Source: Slackia sp. ZJ119 (GTDB lineage Bacteria; Actinomycetota; Coriobacteriia; Coriobacteriales; Eggerthellaceae). Taken from it: a DNA stretch of 64,000 nucleotides. Below the pieces are notes generated by a model. It saw only the letters and a program-made list of their open reading frames with translations, ran no database searches and was not told where the DNA came from. The DNA lies in the NCBI RefSeq assembly GCF_011039175.1, contig NZ_JAAKEN010000012.1:34853-98852 (forward strand), given 5' to 3'. This document shows, piece after piece, positions 18,517 to 29,334 of this stretch. Both the position numbers and the translations under genes were made by a program. Each line of letters starts with the position of its first letter. Within the stretch, counting starts at the first letter, position 1.

Positions 18517-18972
18517 ATGCAGGACGCGCAAGACCGCCTTTTGGGCGAATTCACCCACGTCTCGAACGAGCTTGACGAGCTGTATCGCATTGCGGCGAAG
18601 CGGCTGGGCTTGTCGCCGTCCGCCTACGAGATTCTCGTGGTGCTGCGCACGATGGACGGTTGTGCGCAAAAAGAGCTGTGCGACGAATGCTCGCTCAGCA
18701 AGCAGACGGTCAATTCTGCCGTGCACGGCATGGAGCGGGCGGGGCTGGTGCGCGTCGAATCGGGCGGGCGCCGCGCCACGCAGGTGTGGCTGACCGAAGA
18801 GGGCCGATCGCTCGTCGCGGGGCGGCTCGACGAGATGTACGAGGCGGAGCGCCAGGCGTTTCGCAGCCTGTCGGTGGAAGAGCGCCAGACGTTCGTGTCG
18901 CTGACGAAGCGGTTTTCCGAAGAGCTGAAGGTTCGGTTCGCTGCCTTGGAGCAGCGCCCGGGCGAGCATTAG
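18517..18972 (+). CDS. MarR-family transcriptional regulator
   Basis: 151 residues with the MarR winged-helix core: LSPSAYEILVVLRTMDG, then KELCDECSLSKQTVNSAVHG as the recognition helix and LTEEGRSLVAGRL in the wing region. Two cysteines (CAQKELCDEC) lie at the start of the DNA-binding domain and could act in redox sensing, which is inference. GAGGAG (18501-18506) precedes ATG 18517. The MATE exporter 60 bases downstream is the likely target and operon partner. Confidence 0.93.
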   Translation: MQDAQDRLLGEFTHVSNELDELYRIAAKRLGLSPSAYEILVVLRTMDGCAQKELCDECSLSKQTVNSAVHGMERAGLVRVESGGRRATQVWLTEEGRSLVAGRLDEMYEAERQAFRSLSVEERQTFVSLTKRFSEELKVRFAALEQRPGEH

Positions 18973-19032
18973 GCGTCGCATCGTCTCGCTGCAGCACTGC
19001 GATCGTCCCTCTCGCCTCTAAGGAGTCTTTGT

Positions 19033-20403
19033 ATGTTGGTGGACATGTCCAAACACCTGACCATGAGTCAGCTGTTGAAATATGCCCTGCCGTCCATCGT
19101 CACGATGATCTTCATGTCTTTGTATGTCGTGGTCGACGGGCTGTTCGTGTCGAACTTTGCGGGCAGTCGAGCCCTTGCGGCCGTGAACATCGTGTATCCC
19201 GTGCTGATGGTGTTCGGCTCGGTGGGATTCATGGTAGGCACCGGCGGCAGCGCCATCGTGGCGAAAACGCGCGGCGAAGGGGACGACGCGCGGGCGAACC
19301 GGTATTTTTCGATGCTCGTCTACGGCGCTTTTCTGCTCGGCATCGTGCTGATGGCATGCGGGTACGCGATGGTGGATCCGCTGTGCCGGCTGATGGGCGC
19401 GGATGGCGAGATGTTGGAACTGTGCCGGCAGTATGGCTACGTCGGGTTGGTGTCGCTGCCGTTTTTCGTGCTGCAGTACGTGTTCCAGAGCTTTTTCGTC
19501 ACGGCGGGCAAGCCTCAGATCGGCCTGTACGTCATCGTGGCGGCCGGCGTGACGAACATGGTGCTCGACGCGCTGTTCATCGGCGTGTTCGGCTGGGGCG
19601 TGGCGGGCGCGGCCGCGGCCACGGCGGCGGGCGAGGTGTTGGGCGGCACGATCCCGCTTGTGTACTTCTTCCGGAGAAACGCCAGCTATCTGCGGCTGGG
19701 CCGCACAAGGTTCGAGGGCCGCGTGTTCGGGAAGGCGTGCGCGAACGGATCGTCGGAGATGGTCGGCAACATTGCCATGTCGGTGGTGAGCATGCTGTTC
19801 AACTTCCAGCTGTTGCGGCTTGTCGGCGAAGACGGCGTGGCGGCTTACAGCGTCATCATGTACGTGGCGATGGTCTTCGGCGCCGTGTTCATCGGCTATT
19901 CGATGGGGACGAGCCCGCTGATGAGCTATCAGTTCGGGGCGCACAATCGCGTCGAGCAGCAGAGCATCTTTCGCAAAAGTGTCGGATTCTCTTTCGTGGG
20001 CGGCGTTGCCATGTGTCTGGTGGCACAGGTCGCCGCACGCCCGCTGAGCGAAGTGTTCGTCGGCTACGACGCCGAGCTGCTCGACATGACGGTGACGGCG
20101 TTTCAGATCTACGCGCTGATGTATCTGCCCATGGGCTTTTGCGTGTATGCGTCGGGCCTGTTCACGGCGGTCAGCAACGGGCTGGTGTCGGCGCTCATCT
20201 CGCTGCTTCGCACGTTCGTGTTCGAAGCGGGGGCGGTGCTTTTGCTGCCGGTGGCGTTCGGCGCCAACGGCATCTGGTTCGCCACACCGGTCGCCGAACT
20301 GGCCGCGCTCGTCGTCGCCTGCGTGTTCGTGCTGGCGTTTGGCTCGCACTACGGGTTTTTGAAGCCGCGCAAGAAGGGGAAGCCCCGCCGCCCGGTCTGC
20401 TAG
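19033..20403 (+). CDS. MATE-family multidrug efflux transporter
   Basis: 456-residue, 12-helix membrane antiporter of the MATE superfamily. Diagnostic segments are YALPSIVTMIFMSLYVVVDG at the first helix, VGTGGSAIVAKTRGEGD in the first half and the matching MGTSPLMSYQFGAHN in the second. Such proteins export cationic drugs and metabolites using sodium or proton gradients. ATG 19033 follows AAGGAG (19019-19024). Directly downstream of a MarR-type regulator, which suggests drug- or metabolite-inducible export. Confidence 0.93.
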   Translation: MLVDMSKHLTMSQLLKYALPSIVTMIFMSLYVVVDGLFVSNFAGSRALAAVNIVYPVLMVFGSVGFMVGTGGSAIVAKTRGEGDDARANRYFSMLVYGAFLLGIVLMACGYAMVDPLCRLMGADGEMLELCRQYGYVGLVSLPFFVLQYVFQSFFVTAGKPQIGLYVIVAAGVTNMVLDALFIGVFGWGVAGAAAATAAGEVLGGTIPLVYFFRRNASYLRLGRTRFEGRVFGKACANGSSEMVGNIAMSVVSMLFNFQLLRLVGEDGVAAYSVIMYVAMVFGAVFIGYSMGTSPLMSYQFGAHNRVEQQSIFRKSVGFSFVGGVAMCLVAQVAARPLSEVFVGYDAELLDMTVTAFQIYALMYLPMGFCVYASGLFTAVSNGLVSALISLLRTFVFEAGAVLLLPVAFGANGIWFATPVAELAALVVACVFVLAFGSHYGFLKPRKKGKPRRPVC

Positions 20404-20697
20404 CGCCCCCTGGACGTGCTGCCCGCGAACGCCCCTCGGCCTCCGGCGGGCGTTCGACCGGGGCCCCGCCCCGCCCGGCAGCAGCCTTCTTCGCCGTTCG
20501 ACCGTGCGCCGCTCGCTGCAGGCGCCGCCTGGCTTGTGTGCGGGCCTCGTGTTCGCCAAACGTCCCCTTTACAAGGCGGTATTTCCTGGTACTATGCGTT
20601 TTTGGACAATATGTAAAGTTTTGAGCGCATTGTATAATATCGAAAGCGTCGCCGCGCTGCCTTGCCGGTCGGCGCTGCCGCACGAGAGGAGCCGCCC
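20404..20697. other. Intergenic region upstream of the TetR gene
   Basis: The first ~170 bases are very GC-rich with no gene. The last ~120 are AT-rich and contain TATAAT at 20633-20638, 60 bases before the TetR start, a good -10 without a clear -35. Confidence 0.4.
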
Positions 20698-21330
20698 GTG
20701 CCTCCAGCCACCGTCGACCAGGCGCCGTGCGTGCCGCAGGACCGACGGATCGCCCGCTCGAAACGAGCGCTCCGCTCCGCGCTCGTCCAGCTTATGGAAG
20801 AGCGCGGCTTCGACAACCTGTCGGTCAACGACCTGTGCGAACGCGCCGATCTGACGCGTGCGACGTTCTACAACCACTTCCACGACAAAGACGAGCTTTT
20901 GCTGACGCTCGAAGACGAGGTCATCGCCGACCTTGAGATCTTCCGCGTCGACTTGGCCTGTCTGTCGCTGATCGACTTGGCGGTGGCCGTCCGCACGGGC
21001 AGGCCCCTGCCGCTTCTGGTCGCCCTGTTCGACTACCTGCGCGAGCAAGGCGACTTCCTTCATGCGGTGCTTGGCCCCGGTGGCGACATCCGCTTCGGCC
21101 CGCGGCTGCGCGACTGCGTGTGCACCGACTTGGTGTGGTCCGTCCTTCATGACCGCTATCGGAAAAGCAGCGCGTCGTTCGTGGGATACTACGTTTCGTT
21201 CTACGCCGGCGCCTACTTGGGCGTCATCATGCGCTGGATCGAGACGGGCATGCAAGAAAGCTCCGAAGACATGGCCCGCATAGCGCTGCGGCTCTTTTTC
21301 ATCCAACCCGGCGAATCCATCGTCTTGTAG
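20698..21330 (+). CDS. TetR/AcrR-family transcriptional regulator
   Basis: 210 residues. The N-terminal helix-turn-helix reads SALVQLMEERGFDNLSVNDL then CERADLTRATFYNHFHDKDE, the TetR signature. The C-terminal half is helical and shows hydrophobic stretches such as VGYYVSFYAGAYLGVIMRWI, typical of the TetR_C ligand domain in Firmicutes-type regulators. GTG 20698 was chosen because AGAGGAG (20685-20691) lies just upstream; a TTG 12 codons earlier has no site. It ends 12 bases before the giant activase gene, so the two are probably one operon and autoregulated. Confidence 0.92.
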   Translation: MPPATVDQAPCVPQDRRIARSKRALRSALVQLMEERGFDNLSVNDLCERADLTRATFYNHFHDKDELLLTLEDEVIADLEIFRVDLACLSLIDLAVAVRTGRPLPLLVALFDYLREQGDFLHAVLGPGGDIRFGPRLRDCVCTDLVWSVLHDRYRKSSASFVGYYVSFYAGAYLGVIMRWIETGMQESSEDMARIALRLFFIQPGESIVL

Positions 21331-21342
21331 AAAAGGTGCGAC

Positions 21343-24300
21343 ATGACAAAAGCTGTGAACACGGAACCGGCGGCTGCAAATGTGCAGGTCACAAGCATGG
21401 AAGCGAAGGCGGGCGGCGCCTTGGCGCACGAGACCGCTTCCGGCTGCCAGGGGAAAGCGAACGGGAACGGTCCTTTGCGCATCGGCATCGACGTGGGCTC
21501 AACCACGGTGAAGCTGGCCATTCTCGATGCGGCCAACGACGTGAAGCATGCCGTGTACCGGCGCCACCATGCCGACGTGCGCGCGACCATCGTGGAAGTC
21601 ATCGAAGAGGCGGCGTGCGACTTCGGCGACGAGGTCATGACCATCGCCATCACTGGCTCGGGCGGCCTGCTTTTGGCCCAGTGGCTGGGCGTCGAGTTCG
21701 TCCAAGAGGTCATCGCCTCGAAGGCGGCGGTGGAGACGTTCATCCCCGAAACCGACGTGGCCATCGAGCTGGGCGGCGAAGACGCGAAGATCATCTACTT
21801 CGACCAGGGCATCGAGCAGCGCATGAACGGCACGTGCGCCGGCGGCACGGGCGCGTTCATCGACCAGATGGCGGCCCTGCTCAACACCGACGCGGGCGGC
21901 CTGAACGAGCTGGCGAAGAATTCGACCACCATCTATCCCATCGCGAGCCGCTGCGGCGTGTTCGCGAAGACCGACGTGCAGCCGCTGCTCAACGAAGGCG
22001 CCCGCAAAGAGGACATCGCGGCGTCCATCTTCCAGTCCGTGGTCACCCAGACCATCAGCGGCTTGGCGTGCGGTCGGCCCATCCGCGGGCATGTGGCTTT
22101 CCTGGGCGGTCCGTTGCAATACCTTCCTGAACTGCGGAAACGCTTCTACGAAACGCTGCAGTTGGACGATGCGCACATCATCGTGCCGCAAAACGCCCAC
22201 CTGTTCGTGGCCAGCGGCTGCGCCATTGCGGGCGGGGCGAGCCAAACCGTGAAGGCCGAGCGCCTGGCCGAAGTGCTCGAGCGCCTGCGCAACTTGGGCG
22301 ACGTGCAGGGCTCCGAAGTGGTGCGCCTGCCGCCGCTGTTCGAAAGCGAGGAAGAATACGCCCGCTTCAAGGCCCGCCATGATCGGGAAACGGTGCGCCG
22401 CGGCAGTCTGGCCGACTACGAAGGCGTGGCCTACCTGGGGATCGACGCCGGCTCGACCACGTTCAAGGCCGTGCTCATGGGCGAAGACGGCGAGCTTTTG
22501 TGGACCACGTACGCCTCGAACAAAGGCGACGTTTTAGGGTGCGCGAAGGCGGCGCTGTCCGAGCTGTACCAAGCGCTTCCCCTCGACCCGGACACCGGCG
22601 AGCCGCGCGTCGTCATCGGGCATTCGACCGTGACCGGCTACGGCGAGCACCTGCTGCTGGAGGCCTTGCGCGTCGATTCCGGCGAAATCGAAACGGTGGC
22701 GCATCTGCGCGGCGCCCAGGAAATGCTGCCCGGCGTCGAGTTCATCTTGGACATCGGCGGCCAGGACATGAAATGCCTGCGCGTGAAAGACGGCGTCATC
22801 GACCACATCATGCTCAACGAGGCCTGCTCGTCGGGCTGCGGCAGCTTCATCGAATCGTTCGCGTCGGGGCTGAACCTCGACGTGGCGGAGTTCGCCCAAA
22901 CGGCCATTGCTGCCAAGCGCCCGGTCGACTTGGGCAGCCGCTGCACCGTGTTCATGAACTCGCGCGTGAAGCAGGCGCAGAAGGAAGGCGCCACCGTCGG
23001 CGACATCGCGGCGGGGCTGGCGCTGTCGGTCATCAAAAACGCTCTGTTCAAGGTCATCAAAATCCGCGATCCGCACGACGTGGGCGACAAGGTCATCGTG
23101 CAGGGCGGCACGTTTTTGAACGACGCCGTGCTGCGCAGCTTCGAACAGCTGGCCGAGGTCGAGGCCGTCCGCCCCGACATCGCCGGCAACATGGGCGCCT
23201 TCGGGGCCGCCCTGCTCGCACGCGACCGGTATGCGGGCGCCACGCACGCTGCCGAGACGCGGTCGACGCTGCTTTCGCTGGAGCAGATCGAAGCGCTCGC
23301 GCCCACGCACAAGACGGTGCGCTGCAAGGGCTGCTCGAACAGCTGCCTGCTCACAGTGAACGACTTCGGCAAGGACGAGACCACCGGCAAGCATCGCCGC
23401 TTCATTACCGGCAACCGCTGCGAGAAGGGCGCGGGCAACTTGGACGCGGCTTCGAAGGTGCCCAACCTCTACGAATACAAGTCCCACCGGCTGTTCGACT
23501 ACGAGCCGCTTGCCCCCGGCCAGGCGACGCGCACCACGGTCGGCATTCCGCGGGCGCTTTCCATGTACGAAAACTACCCGTTCTGGTTCACGTTCTTCAC
23601 GCGCCTGGGCTTTCGCGTGGTCATTTCCGACCCGTCCACGAAAAAGACCTACGAGGCGGGTATCGAGTCCATGCCGTCCGAATCGGTGTGCTATCCGGCG
23701 AAGCTGTCGCACGGGCACGTGATGAACCTGCTCGCGAAGAAGCCCGACTTCATCTGGTTTCCCTGCGCGAAGTGGGAGCGCCAGGAAGACGAAGGCGCCG
23801 GCAACCACTTCAACTGCCCCATCGTGGCCAGCTATCCCGAGGCGCTGCGCTTGAACATCGACGAGCTGCGCACGTCCGGCATCCCGTTCTTGAATCCGTG
23901 GCTGCCTTACGACCAGAAGGAGCACCTGAAGAAACGCCTGATGGTCGAGCTGGTCGAGGCGCATCCCGAACTCATGGGGCCGGCGGGCGCTCCCAGCCGC
24001 GCCGACGTGGCGGCGGCGGTGGACGCCGCTTGGGCCGAAGACGAGGCGTTCAAGCGCGACATACGCGCCAAGGGCGAAGAGACGCTCGCGTGGATGGAGG
24101 CGACCGGCACCCATGGCATCGTGCTGGCGGGGCGTCCCTACCACAACGACCCCGAGATCAACCACGCCATCCCCGAGCTGCTGACGAGCTTCGGGCTGGC
24201 CGTGCTCACCGAGGACTCCATCGCGCACTTGGGCACGTTGGAGCGGCCCATCCGCCTGGTGGACCAGTGGATGTACCACACGCGCCTGTATGCGGCGGCG

Positions 24301-26217
24301 AAGGTGGCCACCGAGCGCGAAGACCTCGACCTCATCCAGCTGAACTCGTTCGGCTGCGGCCTGGACGCGCTCACCACCGACCAGGTCCAGGAGATCCTCG
24401 AGGCTGCGGGCAAGGTGTACACGGTGCTGAAGATCGACGAGGTCAGCAACTTGGGCGCGGCCCGCATTCGCGTGCGCAGCCTGTTGGCGGCGTTGAAGGA
24501 CCAGGCCGACGAGCGGGCGGCGAGTGCGCGGTGCGCCGGCGGGTGTCCCGTGGTCGACCTGGACGTGGAGCGCTTCCTTGCCACGCCGGAATCGGTCATG
24601 GCGGCCAAAACCGGCAGGTCCGAAGGCGAAGCGGCGAAGGCGGTGGCGCTCGAGGCCGCCGAGGGGGCGGGGCGCGACCCGGCCGAGGCGCTGGGTGCGC
24701 TCAGCCGGGCCCGCAAAGACGGCGGCAACGAGGCGGCAGACGCGGCCGCATCGAGTGCGCAGGAGCGCCGCGCCGCGTCCATCCAGGCGCCCGCCACGTT
24801 TACCGAAAAGGCAAAACCCGAGGTCATCCAGGCTATGCGCCAGCGTGAAGGCACCACGACGCAGTTCCCCCGCGCCGAGTTCACCCAGGAAATGAAAGAC
24901 GCCGGCTACACTATTCTCTGTCCGCAGATGGCTCCCATCCACTTCGACCTGCTCGTGGAGATCTTCAGGCGCAACGGCTACAACCTCAAGTTGTTGCCGT
25001 CGGTTGACCACGGGGCGGTCGACGCGGGCCTGAAGTACGTCAACAACGATATCTGCTACCCGTCCATCCTGGTCACCGGGCAGATCATGGAAGCGGTCAT
25101 GTCGGGCGAGTACGACACCGACAAGCTGGCCGTCATCATCACGCAAACGGGCGGCGGCTGCCGCGCCACCAACTACATCTCGCTCATCCGCAAGGCGCTC
25201 GCGAGCGTCGGGCTTGCCCACATTCCGGTCATCGCGCTGTCGTTCAAGGACTTGGGCGAGCGCAATTCGGGCTTCGACGTGACGCCGGGCATGCTCTACC
25301 AGGCCATTTACGCGCTCTGCTACGGCGACTTGCTCATGATGTGCCTTTATCGCACGCGTCCCTACGAGGTGGAGCCGGGCAGCGCGAACCGCCTGTACGA
25401 CCACTGGATGGCCGAGTGCAAGGCCCAGCTTGCCGGCGGCGTGACGCGCAAGGCGTTCAAGCGCACGGTGAGAAAGATCGTCGAGGACTTCGACACGCTG
25501 CCGCTTGCCGGCGAGGGCTCCAAGCCCCGCGTCGGCGTGGTGGGCGAGATCCTCGTGAAGTTCCACCCCACGGCGAACAACCAGATCGTCGACGTCATCG
25601 AGCGTGAAGGCTGCGAGGCGGTGGTGCCGGGCCTCATCGAGTTCTTCCTGTTCGGCATTGCCGGCTCCATCTTCCAGAAAGACCCGCTCGGGCGCTCGAC
25701 GAAGGGCGCCGTCGGCAGCCGCGTGGCGCTGTCGGTCATCGCGAAGTTTCGCGAGCCGGTCAACGACGCGCTGCGCCGTTCGGCCCGCTTCCACGAGCCC
25801 GCCGACATCTACGAGCTGGCCGACTATGCGAGCGAGATTTTGTCGCTGTGCAACTCGATGGGCGAGGGTTGGCTGCTCACGGCCGAGATGGTCGAGCTGG
25901 TGCGGTCCGGCTGTCCGAACGTCGTGTGCACGCAGCCTTTTGCGTGCCTGCCGAACCATGTGGTGGGCAAGGCCGTCATCAAGGAGATCCGCCGGCGCTA
26001 TCCCGATTCCAACATCGTGGCGGTGGACTACGACCCGGGCGCGTCGGAGGTGAACCAACTCAACCGCATCAAGCTGATGATCTCGGTGGCGAAGGCGAAT
26101 TTGGCTGAAAAAGAGGCCGAGGCGAAGGCCGCGCGCGATTCGTTCGTGGCAGACGAGGGGGCGGGCGTGCAGGTGACCGACGCCGGCGCCCTGGACATCG
26201 AAACCGAGCTGGCATAA
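21343..26217 (+). CDS. Giant fused 2-hydroxyacyl-CoA dehydratase activase (two BadF/BcrA-type ATPase domains plus DUF2229 and HgdB-like regions)
   Basis: 1,624 residues. Two ASKHA ATPase/activase domains stand in tandem: [14 protein letters not shown] (about 48) with [13 protein letters not shown] and [12 protein letters not shown], then [16 protein letters not shown] (about 365) with [15 protein letters not shown] and [14 protein letters not shown]. The Cys residues after each Gly-rich loop are those that hold the bridging [4Fe-4S] cluster in HgdC-type activases. [11 protein letters not shown] cysteine motif (about 661) leads into a DUF2229 region ([20 protein letters not shown], about 731), a linker rich in Ala/Glu, and a last part ([40 protein letters not shown]) that resembles dehydratase subunits. 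Likely an ATP-driven electron-transfer protein; its substrate is unknown. A TetR gene precedes it. Confidence 0.88.
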   Translation: MTKAVNTEPAAANVQVTSMEAKAGGALAHETASGCQGKANGNGPLRIGIDVGSTTVKLAILDAANDVKHAVYRRHHADVRATIVEVIEEAACDFGDEVMTIAITGSGGLLLAQWLGVEFVQEVIASKAAVETFIPETDVAIELGGEDAKIIYFDQGIEQRMNGTCAGGTGAFIDQMAALLNTDAGGLNELAKNSTTIYPIASRCGVFAKTDVQPLLNEGARKEDIAASIFQSVVTQTISGLACGRPIRGHVAFLGGPLQYLPELRKRFYETLQLDDAHIIVPQNAHLFVASGCAIAGGASQTVKAERLAEVLERLRNLGDVQGSEVVRLPPLFESEEEYARFKARHDRETVRRGSLADYEGVAYLGIDAGSTTFKAVLMGEDGELLWTTYASNKGDVLGCAKAALSELYQALPLDPDTGEPRVVIGHSTVTGYGEHLLLEALRVDSGEIETVAHLRGAQEMLPGVEFILDIGGQDMKCLRVKDGVIDHIMLNEACSSGCGSFIESFASGLNLDVAEFAQTAIAAKRPVDLGSRCTVFMNSRVKQAQKEGATVGDIAAGLALSVIKNALFKVIKIRDPHDVGDKVIVQGGTFLNDAVLRSFEQLAEVEAVRPDIAGNMGAFGAALLARDRYAGATHAAETRSTLLSLEQIEALAPTHKTVRCKGCSNSCLLTVNDFGKDETTGKHRRFITGNRCEKGAGNLDAASKVPNLYEYKSHRLFDYEPLAPGQATRTTVGIPRALSMYENYPFWFTFFTRLGFRVVISDPSTKKTYEAGIESMPSESVCYPAKLSHGHVMNLLAKKPDFIWFPCAKWERQEDEGAGNHFNCPIVASYPEALRLNIDELRTSGIPFLNPWLPYDQKEHLKKRLMVELVEAHPELMGPAGAPSRADVAAAVDAAWAEDEAFKRDIRAKGEETLAWMEATGTHGIVLAGRPYHNDPEINHAIPELLTSFGLAVLTEDSIAHLGTLERPIRLVDQWMYHTRLYAAAKVATEREDLDLIQLNSFGCGLDALTTDQVQEILEAAGKVYTVLKIDEVSNLGAARIRVRSLLAALKDQADERAASARCAGGCPVVDLDVERFLATPESVMAAKTGRSEGEAAKAVALEAAEGAGRDPAEALGALSRARKDGGNEAADAAASSAQERRAASIQAPATFTEKAKPEVIQAMRQREGTTTQFPRAEFTQEMKDAGYTILCPQMAPIHFDLLVEIFRRNGYNLKLLPSVDHGAVDAGLKYVNNDICYPSILVTGQIMEAVMSGEYDTDKLAVIITQTGGGCRATNYISLIRKALASVGLAHIPVIALSFKDLGERNSGFDVTPGMLYQAIYALCYGDLLMMCLYRTRPYEVEPGSANRLYDHWMAECKAQLAGGVTRKAFKRTVRKIVEDFDTLPLAGEGSKPRVGVVGEILVKFHPTANNQIVDVIEREGCEAVVPGLIEFFLFGIAGSIFQKDPLGRSTKGAVGSRVALSVIAKFREPVNDALRRSARFHEPADIYELADYASEILSLCNSMGEGWLLTAEMVELVRSGCPNVVCTQPFACLPNHVVGKAVIKEIRRRYPDSNIVAVDYDPGASEVNQLNRIKLMISVAKANLAEKEAEAKAARDSFVADEGAGVQVTDAGALDIETELA

Positions 26218-26249
26218 GGGGCGCGGGTCGCAGCGTGCGCCCGCCGCGA

Positions 26250-26287
26250 CCGCAGGTGGCAAACGCCAGGGGTTTTGCCACCTGCGG
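26250..26287 (+). terminator. Strong hairpin downstream of the activase
   Basis: Perfect 14-bp stem CCGCAGGTGGCAAA (26250-26263) / TTTGCCACCTGCGG (26274-26287), 33 bases after the stop. Between this gene and the convergent PI-PLC gene; no T-run outside the stem. Confidence 0.6.
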
Positions 26288-27015
26288 CAGACGGTGCGAG
26301 GGGAGCAGGGGCTTGCGGCCGACGTTTGGCGTGCGAGGTTGGCGTTTGGCGGCAGGCATTTGGCGGCCGGCGTGGCATTTGGCGGCTGATGCTTGATGTT
26401 TGGGGGCCGGTGTCTGGCGTTTGGGACTGAGGATTGGCGTCAGATGTTTGGTGCCTCGCATTAGATGTGAAGGAATTGTGTGTTAGAGATTCTGAGGGCA
26501 GAATTCTGCCATTGCTGCATCAAATTCTCGAATTCAAGCGATTTTGCATACTGACAGCGGGCTGTCTGCGGCATAACTGCAGCGACGGGGGGTTCGGATG
26601 GCTCGAAACGGCGCCGATGTGCTGCCGTTTGTGGATGGACAGGTCGCTTGAGACGAGAAAAAGATGCGATCCGGTGCGAAAACCGGCCTTAAAATCTCCA
26701 GTACATATTTTGCGCACATTTCCTTCTGCGGCGTTATGCAAAACAAGCATCCGTTTATGCAAAACGAGGGCGGGGGTGCTGCGGAACTCGTGTGCTGCCG
26801 CCGACGGGCTGCCGCCGGCGAGGTGCTGCGGCGAGCGAGCGCTGCTGCCGGCGGGCTGCTGCAGGCGAGCTGCTGCCGGTGAGGTGCTGCGGAACTCGTG
26901 TGCTGCTGCCCTCGCGGCTCTGCGGGGAGGGGGATGCTGCTACCGCTCCTGCAGTGCTGCCCCCCTGCGATCCTGCGGGCGGGGGTGCCGCTACGACACC
27001 ACCGCTCCTCTTACC
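26288..27015. repeat. Gene-free low-complexity region with degenerate repeats
   Basis: 26317-26430 holds degenerate copies of GGCGTTTGGCGG/GGCATTTGGCGG. 26776-27000 is rich in GCTGCCG units; a 23-bp sequence starting GTGCTGCGGAACTCG is repeated exactly at 26776-26798 and 26884-26906, 108 bp apart. Frames here differ on every strand and show no ribosome sites, so no gene is called. Confidence 0.5.
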
Positions 27016-29334
27016 CTACCAAGTACGGTCCCAGACGCCTGCGCCGTTCACGTGGTACTTCCCGATCCACGTGTTCTTCGCCATGGCGCCGCTGCCGTCC
27101 AGGTAGTACCACGCGCCCTTGTCGTAGAGCCACCCCGTCTGCATCGACCCTTGCGGGGCGCCGGCGTTCGGGCTCAGGTAGTACCACGTTCCCTGTATCT
27201 TCTGCCAGCCGGTCGTCATCGCGCCGCTGCCGTCCAGGTAGTACCACGCGCCGCCGTCGCGCACCCAGCCGGTGTCCATGGCGCCGAAGCGTCCGTCGTG
27301 CGACGGGTGCAGGTAGTACCACGTCCCGCCGTCGCGCAGCCAGCCGCTTTTCAGCGCACCCGACGTCCCGGCGCAATACCACGTGCCGTCGTCGACGAAC
27401 CACCCCGTCTGCATCGCGCCGCTGTCATCCAAGTAATACCAGGCGTCGCCGTCGCGCAGCCAGCCGGTCTGCATGGCGCCGCTGTCGTCCAGGTAGTACC
27501 ACACGCCGTCGTCTTTCACCCAGCCGGCTTGCATCCAGCCGGCGCGGTCGAAGCGATACCACGCGCCGTCGATGAACTCCCAGCCGTCGCGCGTGTAGGA
27601 CCCGTCGTGGTGGCAGTACCACCAGCGCCCGTCGAGCAGCCACGTTCCCAGCGTGGAGGACTTGCTGGTCAGCGGCGCGTTGGCAAACGTTTCGTTCGCC
27701 GTGCCCACGCCAGGGTTCTGGCGGTAGATCTGCCAGGCCAGCCGCGAGTCGATGAAGTCCATCGTCACGATGCCGAGCCGACGTCCCGTGCCGGTGAAGT
27801 AGATGTCGTCCTGCAGGTTTTCGTTCATGTACCGGGCGGCCGAAAAAGGATTGTTCTTCGTGCAGCTGGTGTAGTTGATGAACAGGGCGTCGGGGCTTTC
27901 GTGCGACGCGCTGTAAAGCGTCTGCCCGACCAGATGGATCTTTTGGTCGGCGAAGTCGTTGTAGTCGTCCTGCACGAAGATGGAGAACGGCGCATTCGAC
28001 TCGATTTCGATCGGGCGCCAATTGGACGTATTGTAGTCGTGGCTGTCCCAATCGACCAGGTTCAGCCCCAGGTCGTCGGTGCCATAGCTCGTGCCAGACA
28101 GGTCGAGCCGGTGCGCCAGGTAGATCTTGCCGCGCAGGTCCTTCACCGTCGGCGTCGCGCCCTGGTCGAGGTAGAACAGATCCGGGTAGTCGTTGATCCA
28201 CTTCTTGAGGGAGTTCGCCTGGTTGTTCACGTCGCCGTTGGAATTGGACGCCATCATGATGACGAACTCGGTCGGGTTGGCTTCCAAAAACGATTTGAAG
28301 TAGTTCATGACGTCGGACAGGCGCATGTCGACGCCCTTTTCGGTGACGCAGACGATGCCGCCGTGGTTGATGTAGGGGTCCCGGTCCTCGACGCCGTCGA
28401 TGCCCAGGCGGATGTCGAAGAAGCGCACGCCGGCGGCCAGCTGCTCGCGGATGAAGAGCTGCTGGCAGGTGGTGAGCGAGGTCTGCGGCTCGATGTCGCC
28501 CCACGTCCAGCACGTGCCGGAGTCATGCGTGCCGGGGATGGACAGGCTGGTGAGCGGCGTCGAATCGGGGAGGTCTTTCATCCAGTCCGTGCCGGGGAAC
28601 GAGCTGTACTGCTTCAGCAGGTCGTAGTCTTGGCTGTAGTCGCTGCCGTGGTTGTTCTTGCCGACGACCTCCACGTCCCAATACATCGGCGTGGAGCTTT
28701 GGCACAGCTTCATCTCGTCTTCGTCGGCCCCGCTGCCTGAAAGCGACAGCCACAGCCCGCTGTTGCGGTTCTTGATGAGGAAGGTTCCGTTGGACTGGCG
28801 CTGGAACTGCCAGTGGCGGCTGTAGTGCTTGTCGTCGGTGCCGCTCCACGAATGCACGATGGCGCCGCTGCTCTTCGACTGGTCGTCCACGTCGAACAAA
28901 TACGAGTGCACGAAGCCTTTCTCCGTGAAGTCGCTGTACCCCTCTATATAATAGTAGTCGGTGCCCGAGATGTTCTTCAGGCGCCACTTCGACGTGGTTC
29001 CCATGTTGTACAAGTAGATGACGTCGCCTTTTGCGATGCCGTCGTTGTGGATGTCGGCCGTGCGGTAGTAGTTGTGCGGCCGCAGCTTCACGACGGCGTC
29101 TTGCAGGTCGGACCCGTTGACCGTGCCTGACCAGGCGCTGACGGCGTAGGCTTGCGCAGGTGCGTCCGCCGCGAGCATGCCGGCGTTTGCGAACAGGCCC
29201 GAGCACAGCGGGACGGCGGCGACGGCCACCGCCGCGCCGAACAAAAGCGACAGCGCCTGCAGGGCGAAGGCGACGGCGCGGGGGCGCCTCTGTCCTTCAA
29301 CGTGGCAGAATGAAGACTGGGTGCGGGATGTCAT
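27016..29334 (-). CDS. Secreted phosphatidylinositol-specific phospholipase C with cell-wall-binding repeats
   Basis: 772 residues. An N-terminal hydrophobic segment (about 25-60) looks like a signal peptide. A ricin-type beta-trefoil-like part (HWQFQRQSNGTFLIKNRN, LWLSLSG) is followed by a PI-PLC X domain: SLSIPGTHDSG with catalytic His near 270, RFFDIRLGID, and NHGGIVC with the second His near 324, ending GIVTMDFID. From about residue 560 there are YG/choline-binding-type repeats (GAWYYLDGSGAMTTGW style), closing with WIGKYHVNGAGVWDRTW. This end matches that of the giant surface protein at 45880-50086. ATG 29334 follows AGGAGGTG; a GTG three codons upstream lies inside that site. Likely a cell-wall-attached lipase or phosphodiesterase. 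Confidence 0.9.
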   Translation of the reverse strand: MTSRTQSSFCHVEGQRRPRAVAFALQALSLLFGAAVAVAAVPLCSGLFANAGMLAADAPAQAYAVSAWSGTVNGSDLQDAVVKLRPHNYYRTADIHNDGIAKGDVIYLYNMGTTSKWRLKNISGTDYYYIEGYSDFTEKGFVHSYLFDVDDQSKSSGAIVHSWSGTDDKHYSRHWQFQRQSNGTFLIKNRNSGLWLSLSGSGADEDEMKLCQSSTPMYWDVEVVGKNNHGSDYSQDYDLLKQYSSFPGTDWMKDLPDSTPLTSLSIPGTHDSGTCWTWGDIEPQTSLTTCQQLFIREQLAAGVRFFDIRLGIDGVEDRDPYINHGGIVCVTEKGVDMRLSDVMNYFKSFLEANPTEFVIMMASNSNGDVNNQANSLKKWINDYPDLFYLDQGATPTVKDLRGKIYLAHRLDLSGTSYGTDDLGLNLVDWDSHDYNTSNWRPIEIESNAPFSIFVQDDYNDFADQKIHLVGQTLYSASHESPDALFINYTSCTKNNPFSAARYMNENLQDDIYFTGTGRRLGIVTMDFIDSRLAWQIYRQNPGVGTANETFANAPLTSKSSTLGTWLLDGRWWYCHHDGSYTRDGWEFIDGAWYRFDRAGWMQAGWVKDDGVWYYLDDSGAMQTGWLRDGDAWYYLDDSGAMQTGWFVDDGTWYCAGTSGALKSGWLRDGGTWYYLHPSHDGRFGAMDTGWVRDGGAWYYLDGSGAMTTGWQKIQGTWYYLSPNAGAPQGSMQTGWLYDKGAWYYLDGSGAMAKNTWIGKYHVNGAGVWDRTW

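Noticed and set aside
22534..26262. 1,242-codon open frame on the minus strand opposite the activase
   Set aside because: High-GC shadow of a well-supported gene; composition is Arg/His/Val-rich, no ribosome site, no domain.
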